Of a stretch of DNA of 64,000 nt, positions 26,027-34,214 are shown in pieces. The stretch comes from DASYAE01 sp036501535 (lineage in GTDB: Bacteria; Actinomycetota; Actinomycetes; Streptomycetales; Catenulisporaceae), in NCBI GenBank assembly GCA_036501535.1, contig DASYAE010000289.1:93606-157605 (forward strand), in the 5' to 3' direction. The translations under genes were made by a program, and so were the position numbers. Position 1 is the stretch's first letter. The number at the start of each line of letters is the position of its first letter. The notes beneath the pieces were generated by a model that was not told where the DNA came from, did not search any database, and saw nothing but the letters and a program-made list of their open reading frames with translations.

Positions 26027-26497
26027 TCAGCCGACGGCTCGGGCACGGGCGGCCAGGCGCGCGCGCACCGAGGAGACGGCGATCCGCCCTTCGGCGTCGC
26101 GCTCCAGCCGGCCCCGGTTCGCCAGGTCGTGCACGCCCTGGCGGCTGATGCCGAGCATGGCGGCCGCCTGGGCGACCGAGACCGCCTGGGCACTGGGATG
26201 GCCGATCCGCAGCGCGACCACCCGGCCGAATGGTGTACCCCACCACACGGCTGGCGGGTCGAACGGTTCATCACCGTGCCCGCAAAGTGCCGCCACGAGC
26301 CGGCCCGCGGTCAGCGCGGCCTGCATCTCGTCCTCCCCGAGCAGCGCCGCCGCCCACGTCCGGGACTGCTGCGCGACCCGCGCGCGCATCGCGTCGTCCG
26401 CTCCGACCAGGATCTCGAGCGGATCGAGCAGCCGGACGGCCACCTGCCCGGCCAGGTCTTCGGCCAGGGCCCGATGGGCCGCGGTCCAGCCGTCCAC
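26027..26497 (-). CDS. Small HTH DNA-binding protein
   Basis: 156 residues, GTG start with AGGA 7 bases upstream. Residues 1-95 are helical without a recognised family (EILVGADDAMRARVAQQSRTW). Residues 105-150 form a MerR/excisionase-like helix-turn-helix (VSVAQAAAMLGISRQGVHDLANRGRL). Two inverted repeats with GCTTGAC/TCAAG half-sites lie directly upstream over its promoter, suggesting autoregulation. Possibly an antitoxin-like or excisionase-like regulator, but no toxin partner is adjacent. Confidence 0.65.
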   Translation of the reverse strand: MDGWTAAHRALAEDLAGQVAVRLLDPLEILVGADDAMRARVAQQSRTWAAALLGEDEMQAALTAGRLVAALCGHGDEPFDPPAVWWGTPFGRVVALRIGHPSAQAVSVAQAAAMLGISRQGVHDLANRGRLERDAEGRIAVSSVRARLAARARAVG

Positions 26498-26510
26498 GCG
26501 TCATCCTTTC

Positions 26511-26552
26511 GCTTGACAGCCAATATCAAGCAGCTTGACGCTCAGCGTCAAG
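26511..26552. promoter_or_regulatory. Two inverted repeats over the small HTH gene promoter
   Basis: Repeat A: GCTTGA (26511-26516) and TCAAGC (26526-26531) with a 9-base spacer. Repeat B: CTTGACGCT (26534-26542) and AGCGTCAAG (26544-26552) around a single C, perfect. On the minus strand repeat B supplies TTGACG, with TGATAT 17 bases on, a plausible -35/-10 pair for the HTH gene. Confidence 0.6.
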
Positions 26553-26585
26553 TGCAGGGCGCGGCATCGGTCACAGCGGCATCGA

Positions 26586-27117
26586 TCAATCGTCCAGCGG
26601 CACCTCGTGGCGCAGGATGCTGTACATCACGCCGTCGCGCCACTTCCCGTTGCGGTAGCTGGTGCTGCGCCCCACGCCCTCGCGGGTCATCCCGACTTTC
26701 TCCAGGGCGCGCTGCTCGGCGATGTTCGCCAGTTCGGTACCGGCCTCGATGCGCACCACGTGCGTGTGAGCGAACAAGTATCGGACCAGCAGCCGCTGCG
26801 CCTGCGTCCCGACGCCGCGGCCGCGCGCCTCCGGCATCAGCACGATGCCGATCTGCCAGCAGTACGCGCCCGCCGCGGGCAAGCAGGATCTTGCGCCAGG
26901 AGACGATGCCGAGCCGCTCGGCCCCGTCGGCCACCAGCAGTTTCCCGCCCTCCTCGTCGACCAGGCCGTTCTGCGCCCACTGCCGGCGGATCTGGTGCGG
27001 ATCGGAGAAGCCGTGCCACTCGAACTGCCCGGCCGCCTCCGGGTCGGTGAGGTAACGGTCGTAGACGACCAGGTCGTCCTCCCGCATCGTGCGCAAAGTG
27101 ATGTTCTCGATGCCCAT
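26586..27117 (-). pseudogene. Frameshifted GNAT N-acetyltransferase
   Basis: The N-terminal third (from ATG 27117: MGIENITLRTMREDDL ... RLGIVSWRKILL) is in one frame and the acetyl-CoA-binding part (CWQIGIVLMPEARGRGVGTQ ... EKVGMTREGVGR ... YSILRHEVPLDD) is in another, beginning near 26882. Removing one base around 26880-26885 joins them into a normal-length (about 176 residue) RimJ/RimL-type acetyltransferase. Either a single-base insertion has inactivated the gene or this is a sequence error. No slippery sequence or other sign of programmed shifting is evident. Confidence 0.75.
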
Positions 27118-27152
27118 AGCGGATCATGCTATGCCGCTGGCAGTGTGGGGGA

Positions 27153-27680
27153 ATGCATGAGCAGGAGCCGGATGACGCAGCGGTCCGGCTGCGCGAGTGG
27201 AACGACGGCGACGACGCGGCGTGGTACGCCGAGAGCGTGCGTGACCCGCTGATCCAGCGTTTCACCACGGAATCCCCGACCCTGACCGCCGACGAGGTGC
27301 GGGCCGCCATCGTCGCGATGCGGGCGTCGGACACCGCCGAAGGATTCGTGGTCTGCGACGCGCGGACCGGCGACCGGCTCGGCAACATCGCGCTGCAGCA
27401 CGACGGCGGCTCCGGCGAGGTCTCCTACTGGATGGCCGCCGAGGCGCGCGGGCGCGGGGCCGCGACGCAGGCCCTGATCATGTTCAGCGCCTGGTCGATC
27501 CGCGAGGTGGGTCTCAGGACACTGTGGCTACGCGCGCACCGGGACAACACCGCCTCGCAGCGGGTCGCCCTGCGTGCCGGCTACCGGCGCGATCCGGACC
27601 GGGACGCGTCCACGGACGTCAAGGGCGAGGTGTGGCCGATACTCGGATTCGTGCTGGACCCGGACCGGATCGATCCCTGA
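27153..27680 (+). CDS. GNAT-family N-acetyltransferase
   Basis: 175 residues from ATG 27153; ATG 27126 is an alternative. RimJ/RimL-like fold: VRLREWNDGDDAAWY at the N-terminus, acetyl-CoA motif SYWMAAEARGRGAATQALIMFSAW-like stretch with EARGRGAATQAL (about residues 95-106), and LWLRAHRDNTASQRVALRAGY after it. It probably acetylates an amino group of a protein N-terminus, antibiotic or small amine. It is divergent from the frameshifted GNAT gene, with starts only about 36 bases apart. Confidence 0.85.
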   Translation: MHEQEPDDAAVRLREWNDGDDAAWYAESVRDPLIQRFTTESPTLTADEVRAAIVAMRASDTAEGFVVCDARTGDRLGNIALQHDGGSGEVSYWMAAEARGRGAATQALIMFSAWSIREVGLRTLWLRAHRDNTASQRVALRAGYRRDPDRDASTDVKGEVWPILGFVLDPDRIDP

Positions 27681-27708
27681 CCTGAACCGCCGCCGTCGCC
27701 GCCGTGTG

Positions 27709-28197
27709 TCAGCGGCCGAGGTTCACCGGGGCGGTCACCGTGCCGGTGCACGGCGCGCCGTCGAGGGTGAAGCCGGTCGGCGCCGCGGACCTGCCGGCGA
27801 TGCTGAACTTCGCGCTGACGGAGGTCGAGGCGCCGGAGGCCAGGGCGCCGTCGTCCCTGCCCCGGGCCGCGGTGACGGCCGCGCCGCTCTGCGACCAGGA
27901 CGCTCCCAGGCCCGCGGCCAGCGTCGCCGGGCCGTCATACGAGTACTGCAACTCCCAGGTGCTGAGCGCCGCGCCCTCGTTGGTGATCACGATCCGCGCC
28001 TGGAAGCCGGTGCCCCAGGTCGACTCGACCGTGTAGTCGACCGTGCAGGCCGCAGAGGGCGCGGCGGCCGAGGAGGAAGCTGCGTTGGCCACCGTTCCCG
28101 ACGCGATCGCGATGCACAATGCGAGCAGCGCGAGCGCTCCGGTCACCGCCACGAGGGCGGCCAGCCGGCGCCGGGAGATGGGTGGGGCGTTGTTCAT
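27709..28197 (-). CDS. Secreted protein consisting of a CBM2 carbohydrate-binding module
   Basis: 162 residues; ATG with GGAGGG 9 bases upstream. The signal peptide contains SRRRLAALVAV followed by a hydrophobic core and cleavage near VANAAS; the twin arginine may mark Tat export. The mature protein is a single CBM2 module (ACTVDYTVESTWGTGFQARI ... GFTLDGAPCTG), with the terminal Cys pair and surface Trp of that family. There is no catalytic domain. It may help enzymes reach chitin or cellulose, and its module resembles that of the chitinase at 12 kb. Confidence 0.88.
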   Translation of the reverse strand: MNNAPPISRRRLAALVAVTGALALLALCIAIASGTVANAASSSAAAPSAACTVDYTVESTWGTGFQARIVITNEGAALSTWELQYSYDGPATLAAGLGASWSQSGAAVTAARGRDDGALASGASTSVSAKFSIAGRSAAPTGFTLDGAPCTGTVTAPVNLGR

Positions 28198-28472
28198 TAA
28201 GGAGTTCCCTCCGAACCGCGGCGGTGTGTCGCGGCGCCGTCCTCTGGGGCGCGCGGGGACCGGCCGGCGGTGCTCCTGAAACACCCGGCGATGCGGTCGA
28301 ACGCTCCGCAAACCGGTGCCGAATCAGGCCTCATCGCCGATCGATCGGAGACACCTTCCGGGGCGGACGGCGCGCCTGTCAAGTGGGCTCGCCGGAGGCG
28401 GTCCCGCCGCCCGGCGCAGGGCGCGGACGATCGCGCGGCGCCGGTCCCGGCCGCAGCCGGTAAGCTGTTTCC

Positions 28473-29399
28473 ATGCAGCGGGCTCGGGACGAGGCGGCCG
28501 GCGGGCGAGGCTTTACGCACCTAAAACCGCCGTCGCACCTGATCTTGAACCTGCCCTCGCCGCTCGAACCGCTCGACGACGCGCGGGCGGCCCGGCGCGG
28601 CGTGCGGATCCTGCTGAAGCGGGACGACCTGATCCACCCCGACCTGCCCGGCAACAAGTGGCGCAAGCTGGCGCCGAACCTCGCCGCGGCGCGGGATCAG
28701 GGCCACTCCATGCTGCTGACGTTCGGCGGGGCGTTCTCGAACCACCTGTCCGCCACGGCGGCCGCAGGGCACTACTTCGGCTTCGGCACGGTCGGCGTCG
28801 TGCGCGGCGAGCAGCACCTGCCGCTCAATCCGGTGCTGGCCAAGGCGGCCGCGTTCGGCATGCGTCTGACATACCTGGACCGGTCCGCGTACCGGGCGAA
28901 GGGCACGCCGGCCGTCCTGGATCCGCTGCTCGAGGAGTTCGGGCCCTGCTACGTCCTGCCCGAGGGCGGCAGCAACGCCCTCGCGGTGCGCGGCTGCGCC
29001 GCACTGGTGGCGGAGATCGCCGAGCCCTTCGACGCGATCTGCTGCGCGGTCGGCACCGGCGGCACGCTCGCCGGCATCGCCTCGGCGCTCGGGGACGGCC
29101 GGCGGGCCGTGGGCTTCGCGGTGCTCAAGGGCGGCGGGTTCCTGCGCGCCGACGTGGCCGCGCTGCAGAGCGCCGGCTTCCGGCGGGTCACCGGCAACTG
29201 GTCCCTGGAGACCGGTTTTCACGGCGGCGGCTACGCGAAGCAGTCGCCCGGGCTGGTCCGGTTCGCCACTGAATTCGAACACGAACACGGCGTCCGGCTC
29301 GACCCGGTATATGAGGCCAAGATGATGCTTGGCCTGATGACGCTGGTCGAGAGCGGCCGCTTCGCCGCGGGCAGCACGGTCGTCGCGCTGCTCGCCTGA
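28473..29399 (+). CDS. PLP-dependent ACC deaminase/D-cysteine desulfhydrase family enzyme
   Basis: 308 residues. KRDDLIHPDLPGNKWRKL (about residues 50-67) contains the Lys that binds pyridoxal phosphate, and LTFGGAFSNHLSATAAAG (about 83-100) the Ser-Asn-His motif of the family. AVGTGGTLAGIASAL is the phosphate-binding glycine loop. It should act on 1-aminocyclopropane-1-carboxylate, D-cysteine or a similar amino acid. The sequence does not decide which. TAAGCT at 28461-28466 is 6 bases before the ATG, so translation is probably leaderless. Confidence 0.85.
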   Translation: MQRARDEAAGGRGFTHLKPPSHLILNLPSPLEPLDDARAARRGVRILLKRDDLIHPDLPGNKWRKLAPNLAAARDQGHSMLLTFGGAFSNHLSATAAAGHYFGFGTVGVVRGEQHLPLNPVLAKAAAFGMRLTYLDRSAYRAKGTPAVLDPLLEEFGPCYVLPEGGSNALAVRGCAALVAEIAEPFDAICCAVGTGGTLAGIASALGDGRRAVGFAVLKGGGFLRADVAALQSAGFRRVTGNWSLETGFHGGGYAKQSPGLVRFATEFEHEHGVRLDPVYEAKMMLGLMTLVESGRFAAGSTVVALLA

Positions 29400-29638
29400 T
29401 CCGTTTCGCACCTGCGTGCCCTAATTTCAGGGCGGGGATATGTCGGCTTGGCCGCGGCTTGCGTAAACTGCTCGTAAATTGCCGTGGACGCCCTATCGCG
29501 CCTATCTACCCGGCAGTATCTTCCTTGTCGATCTCGTGATCACCCGGCGTGCAAACACACTTGCCGCCGGTCAAGGCACGCCCTTCACAAGGGCGTCCGG
29601 CTGCCTCCCGTCAACCACCCACAGCAGGAGACACCCCT

Positions 29639-31267
29639 TTGAAACCCCGATTCAGGCTGCTCGCGCTGCTCGCAGCCCCGCTCCCGATTCTGGCGCTCGG
29701 CGCACCCAACGCCTTCGCCGGCACGACCGCCGCCGCCTCGAGCGCCCGCGTCGCGCTGAACAACGAGACGGTCGCCGCCGTGAGCCAGGCCACCCACACC
29801 GGCTCGCTGGCCGCCGGCACGCAGCTCTCCTTCGAGCTCAGCCTCGCGCCGCGCAACGAGACCGGGCTGTCCGGCTTCGTCGCCGCCGTGTCGAACCCCG
29901 CCTCACCGCTCTACAAGCACTACCTCACCGTCCCGCAGTTCGCCGCGCAGTACGGCGCGTCCTCGGCCACCATCGCCGCGGTCGACTCGTACCTGCGCTC
30001 CGAGGGCCTGACCGCCGGCGCGACCACCGCCAACGGCCTGACCATCTCGGCGACCGGGACCGCCGTGCAGGCCGAGAACGCGTTCGGCGTCACCATCGGC
30101 ACCTACCACAGCGCGGCGGGCAGCGCGTTCTACGCGAACAGCGCGGCGCCCACGCTGCCGGCCTCCATAGCCTCCGCCGTGGACGGCATAGCAGGGCTCT
30201 CGAACTACGCGCAGCACACGCACTACACCCAGGTCAGCAACGCCATCTCGCCGAACGTCACCTCGAACATCACCCCGACGAAGGCGCGCAGCGGGTACAA
30301 CCTGACCAGTGACATCTCCGCCGGCGACAACGGCTCCGGCGTGACCGTCGGCCTGGTCGAGTTCTCGGCCTACACCGCGTCCGACGTCTCGTCGTACAAC
30401 AGCAAGTACTCGCTCGGCGCGCCCACCCCGACGGTGGTCAAGGTCGACGGCGGCACCACGGACAAGTCCGGCGCGATCGAAGATGATCTCGACATCGAGG
30501 TCGTCAACGCGCTGGCGCCCAAGGCGAACGTCGACGTGTTCGAGGCCCCGAACTCGGACGCCGGCGAGGTCGCCCTCTACTCGACGCTCGTCAGCGACGA
30601 CGTCCCGGTGATCTCCACCAGCTGGGGCGAGCCGGAGACCGAGGAGAACAACCTCAGCTCGGACGGCGCGGACTTCCAGGAGGCCGCGGCGCAGGGCCAG
30701 TCGATCTACGCGGCGTCCGGCGACTCCGGCGCCGACGACAACGGCTCGAGCCTGTCCGTGGACTACCCGGCCTCCGACCCGAACGTGAGCGGCGCCGGCG
30801 GCACGGACCTGACGCTGACCTCGGCCGGCGCGTGGAGCAAGGAGACCGGCTGGTCGGACGGCGGCGGCGGCGCCTCGGTCGAGTTCGCCACACCGAGTTA
30901 CCAGACCTCGGTCAACTCCAGCGGCAAGCGCGAGGTGCCGGACGTGGCGGCCGACGCCGACCCGAGCAGCGGCTGGCTCATCGTCACCGGGGGCGTCAGC
31001 GAGGAGGTCGGCGGCACCAGCGCCGCGGCCCCGAACTGGGCGGCCTTCACGGCCGACTACGACACCGCGGCCGCGGCGGCCGGCAGGGCCAAGTTCGGAT
31101 TCGCCAACTCCGAGATCTACACGGTCGCCAAGTCCTCCGCGTACAGCTCGGCGTTCCACGACATCACCAGCGGCAACAACGGCGGCTTCAGCGCCAAGAC
31201 CGGCTACGACGAGGTCACCGGCTGGGGCTCCTACAACGGAGGGAACTTCATCGCCGACGAGCTGTGA
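29639..31267 (+). CDS. Secreted S53 (sedolisin/kumamolisin-type) serine-carboxyl peptidase
   Basis: 542 residues with a TTG start at 29639, preferred because GGAG sits 8 bases upstream and a clear signal peptide follows (LLALLAAPLPILALG, cleavage near NAFAG); a longer ATG frame begins at 29549. Pro-domain about residues 38-200 (SPLYKHYLTVPQFAAQYG). Catalytic domain: Glu and Asp in GAIEDDLDIE, oxyanion Asp region ASGDSGAD, nucleophile in VGGTSAAAPNW, and the calcium site near FHDITSGNNGGF...GYDEVTGWG. S53 enzymes self-activate and work at acid pH, which suggests an acidic habitat. A terminator hairpin follows. Confidence 0.93.
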   Translation: MKPRFRLLALLAAPLPILALGAPNAFAGTTAAASSARVALNNETVAAVSQATHTGSLAAGTQLSFELSLAPRNETGLSGFVAAVSNPASPLYKHYLTVPQFAAQYGASSATIAAVDSYLRSEGLTAGATTANGLTISATGTAVQAENAFGVTIGTYHSAAGSAFYANSAAPTLPASIASAVDGIAGLSNYAQHTHYTQVSNAISPNVTSNITPTKARSGYNLTSDISAGDNGSGVTVGLVEFSAYTASDVSSYNSKYSLGAPTPTVVKVDGGTTDKSGAIEDDLDIEVVNALAPKANVDVFEAPNSDAGEVALYSTLVSDDVPVISTSWGEPETEENNLSSDGADFQEAAAQGQSIYAASGDSGADDNGSSLSVDYPASDPNVSGAGGTDLTLTSAGAWSKETGWSDGGGGASVEFATPSYQTSVNSSGKREVPDVAADADPSSGWLIVTGGVSEEVGGTSAAAPNWAAFTADYDTAAAAAGRAKFGFANSEIYTVAKSSAYSSAFHDITSGNNGGFSAKTGYDEVTGWGSYNGGNFIADEL

Positions 31268-31375
31268 GCGGCTGCGCTCCGGCCGATCCACAATTCAGTA
31301 TCCTGACTAAGGATCGCCAGTAGTCCGGTGGGAGCCCGCGCGGTCCGCTGCGCGCGGTCCGAGGCTCCCGCCCGG

Positions 31376-31404
31376 TCCGGCGGGTCGGATTCCGGCCCGC
31401 CGGA
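31376..31404 (+). terminator. Terminator after the S53 peptidase gene
   Basis: Perfect 9-base arms TCCGGCGGG and CCCGCCGGA with an 11-base loop. A second GC-rich inverted pair GGGAGCC/GGCTCCC (31330-31369) lies just before it. The remaining 31405-31512 shows no gene. Confidence 0.6.
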
Positions 31405-31512
31405 CAGCCGTGCCCTGACACATTCCCTGATATACGCAGGTGCACCGCGCCGTCCCGCCGGGCCGAATCTAGGCGGTTCGCAGGGTGCGCGGTGCGAACG
31501 TCGCCGAAACGC

Positions 31513-31574
31513 TTGACAGGGTGCGAACCATGCGTCACTGTGCCGATGTGCACAGCGATGACAACGTTGTCATC
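31513..31574 (+). promoter_or_regulatory. Promoter and LacI-type palindrome upstream of the SGNH hydrolase gene
   Basis: TTGACA (31513-31518) is a probable -35. A perfect 18-base palindrome with half-site GATGACAAC lies at 31557-31574, about 25 bases before the ATG. Its even symmetry about a central CG is typical of LacI/GalR-family operators, which in actinomycetes often control extracellular sugar-polymer enzymes. No lacI gene is adjacent. Confidence 0.6.
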
Positions 31575-31599
31575 CTGCCCGTGCCGAAGGGAGGCGGCC

Positions 31600-34062
31600 A
31601 TGAGACGGCCGACCGGATCACGCCCACAGCGGAGGTCTCCGCACAGGTCCCGCGCCGTGGCGCTGGCGGCCGCCACCACGATGGCGGTGGCCGGACTGGT
31701 CGGCGCGGCCTCCGCGCCTTCCGCGGCCGGCGCCGTCGCGCCAGGCGGAGCGACGACGCCGGCCGCGCTCTCGGGGCCGATCGGGTCCTCGAGCGTGAAC
31801 GCACCGAAACAGCTCTCAGCCCTCTTCGACAACGCGGGCATCAGCGACGACGCGAACCCCGCGGCGGCCGACCTGGACGGCGACGGCAACAGCTTCTCCG
31901 CCGAGGCGCTGGCATCGGTCGGCTGGGCGCCCGGCCAGGTCCTCACGCTCGCCGACGGAGCCTCGGCCCAGGCGCCGAACATCCCGCCGGGCCAGGCGGA
32001 CAACGTCCTCGCCGCCGGCCAGAGCGTCGGGCTGACCGGCTCCGGCGCCGCGCTGGACTTCATCGTCACCAGCACCAACGGTCCGGTCGGCGGGTCCGGC
32101 ACGGTCACCTACACCGACGGCAGCACCCAGACATACACGCTTACCGCGCCGGACTGGTGGACCGGCACGACGAACCTCGCCGCGGCGACGCAGTACCGGA
32201 ACAACCCCGGCGGGGCCCAGGCGCACCAGGTCAGCCTGTTCGACGAGTCGGTCGCGCTGAACAGCTCGAAGACGGTCGCCTCGGTCACGCTGCCCAACGT
32301 GGGCACCGGCACGGTCGGCGTCGCCGCGCTGCACGTCTTCGCCCTCGCGATCGCCCCGGCGGGCGGTCCGACCGGATTGAGCGCGTACTTCGACAACGTC
32401 GGCATCTCAGACAACAGCGACACCGGCGCGGGCGCCCTCGACGGCGAGGGCGACAGCTTCTCGGCCGAGGACCTGGCCGCCGCCGGCTGGGTCCCCGGCG
32501 CCGTGGTCACCGCCAACGACACCACGCTGACCTGGCCGAACGTGCCCTCCGGCGAGCCGGACAACGTGGTCGCCGACGGGCAGCGGTTCAGCCTGTCCGG
32601 CTCCGGCGACGGCCTGTCATTCGTCCTGGCCAGCACCAACGGCGGGACCAGCGGCACCGGCACGATCACCTACACCGACGGCAGTACCCAGACATACACG
32701 CTGACCGTGCCGGACTGGTACGTCGGCGCGACCGACACGATGTCGCTGCAGATGTCCGACTGGAACACGCCGAGCGGGACGGCGAGCGCCCCGGTCAAGC
32801 TCTACACCGACACGGTGCCGCTGAACCCTGCGAAGAACGTCGCCTCGGTGACACTGCCGGCGATCAGCGCCCAGGCCACCGGCGGGGTCGTCGCGATGCA
32901 CGTGTTCGCGGCCTCGGTGCGGCCGGCCGCCGGGACGTGGACCGGCACCTGGGCGGCGGCGCTGGACGACGGCCTGGTCAACGGGCCGTGGACGAACCGG
33001 ACGCTGCGCATGGTCGAGCACACCAGCGCCGGCGGCTCGGCGGTCCGCATCCGGCTGGACAACGACTTCGCCACCGCGCCGGTGCTGATCGCCCACGCCA
33101 CCATCGCGGTCCAGAGCTCCGCATCGTCGGCCACTGCGACGCCGGTCACGTTGACCTTCAACGGGACCCAGGAGGTCACCATCCCGGCCGGCGGCCAGGC
33201 GGAGAGCGACGGCGTCGGCTTCACCGTCCCGCCGGACACCAACCTGCTGGTGAGCCTCTTCCTGCCGGGCCCGGTCAACCTGGCGCCGTTCCACAGCCTG
33301 GGCCAGCAGGACATGTACTCGACCGCGGACCAGGCCGGCGACCAGACCGCGGACGTGGCGAACTACCCGGTCAACAACACCTTCGGCTTCTGGACGCTGC
33401 TGTCCGGCATCGACGTGGAGTCGCCGGGCTCGGCCGGGACCGTGGTGGCGTTCGGCGACTCGATCACCGACGGGGTCGGCTCGGACGTGGACGGCAACGA
33501 CCGCTGGCCGAACGACCTGGCCCGCCGGATCCTGGACCAGTCGCAGTACCCGCAGTACGGCGTGCTGGACGAGGGCATCAGCGGGAACCGGGTGGTCTCC
33601 GACGACTTCAACGGCACCGCGGGCTCCGGCACCGGCGGCATCGCCGCGGTCGCCCGCACCGACCGGGACGTCTTCGCCCAGTCCAATGTCAAGGCCCTCA
33701 TCGTCCTGGAGGGCATCAACGACATCAAGTCCGGTGCGACGGCCGCCCAGGTGATCTCAGGCCTCGAACAAATCGCGGCGGCGGCGCACGCGTACGGCAT
33801 CCGGGTGATCGTCGGGACCATCACGCCGTTCGGCGGATACAGCGGATACACGGCGGCGTACGAGGCAGTGCGCGAGAACGTGAACAGCTTCATCCGCAGC
33901 AACGGCGGCGTCTTCGACGGCGTCGTGGACTTCGACGCGACGGTCCGCGACCCCTCGAACCCGACCGCGATGCTCGCCGCCTACGACTCCGGCGACCATC
34001 TGCACCCGAGCGCCGCCGGATATCAGGCCATGGCGAACGCGATCAGTCTCGCGCAGCTGTAG
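31600..34062 (+). CDS. Large secreted SGNH/GDSL hydrolase with duplicated N-terminal domain
   Basis: 820 residues from ATG 31600 (GAAGGGAGG upstream). Signal peptide with SRAVALAAATTMAVAGLVG, cleavage near residue 45. Two tandem copies of a beta-rich domain, about 65-225 and 230-405, share LSALFDN/LSAYFDN...GISD, GDSFSAE, PDNV, TYTDGSTQTYTL and HVFA. An SGNH esterase region follows (about 410-820): TWTGTWAAAL..., catalytic Ser in VVAFGDSITDG, GISGNRV, EGINDI, and Asp-His in DHLHPSAAGYQAM. It probably deacylates a plant or microbial polysaccharide. The duplicated domains are likely substrate-binding. Confidence 0.88.
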   Translation: MRRPTGSRPQRRSPHRSRAVALAAATTMAVAGLVGAASAPSAAGAVAPGGATTPAALSGPIGSSSVNAPKQLSALFDNAGISDDANPAAADLDGDGNSFSAEALASVGWAPGQVLTLADGASAQAPNIPPGQADNVLAAGQSVGLTGSGAALDFIVTSTNGPVGGSGTVTYTDGSTQTYTLTAPDWWTGTTNLAAATQYRNNPGGAQAHQVSLFDESVALNSSKTVASVTLPNVGTGTVGVAALHVFALAIAPAGGPTGLSAYFDNVGISDNSDTGAGALDGEGDSFSAEDLAAAGWVPGAVVTANDTTLTWPNVPSGEPDNVVADGQRFSLSGSGDGLSFVLASTNGGTSGTGTITYTDGSTQTYTLTVPDWYVGATDTMSLQMSDWNTPSGTASAPVKLYTDTVPLNPAKNVASVTLPAISAQATGGVVAMHVFAASVRPAAGTWTGTWAAALDDGLVNGPWTNRTLRMVEHTSAGGSAVRIRLDNDFATAPVLIAHATIAVQSSASSATATPVTLTFNGTQEVTIPAGGQAESDGVGFTVPPDTNLLVSLFLPGPVNLAPFHSLGQQDMYSTADQAGDQTADVANYPVNNTFGFWTLLSGIDVESPGSAGTVVAFGDSITDGVGSDVDGNDRWPNDLARRILDQSQYPQYGVLDEGISGNRVVSDDFNGTAGSGTGGIAAVARTDRDVFAQSNVKALIVLEGINDIKSGATAAQVISGLEQIAAAAHAYGIRVIVGTITPFGGYSGYTAAYEAVRENVNSFIRSNGGVFDGVVDFDATVRDPSNPTAMLAAYDSGDHLHPSAAGYQAMANAISLAQL

Positions 34063-34087
34063 AGCTGATCGAGCGCGGCCGACGGAA

Positions 34088-34119
34088 CCCCCGGCGGCCG
34101 CGACGACCACCGCCGGGGG
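34088..34119. terminator. Bidirectional terminator hairpin
   Basis: Arms CCCCCGGCGG and CCGCCGGGGG, perfect over 10 bases with a 12-base loop, between the convergent SGNH hydrolase and fumarase genes. Confidence 0.65.
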
Positions 34120-34214
34120 GACGAGGTGGCGGGACGTGCGGCTCATGTCGCGCGCCGCACGTCCCGTCACCACGCCGCAGAACGCCAGTCCGGGGCGCCT
34201 CGGTCTCGGTCCGC

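Noticed and set aside
26586..27117. Programmed ribosomal frameshift in the GNAT gene
   Set aside because: No slippery heptamer, stop-codon pause or downstream structure is evident; a one-base insertion or sequence error is simpler.
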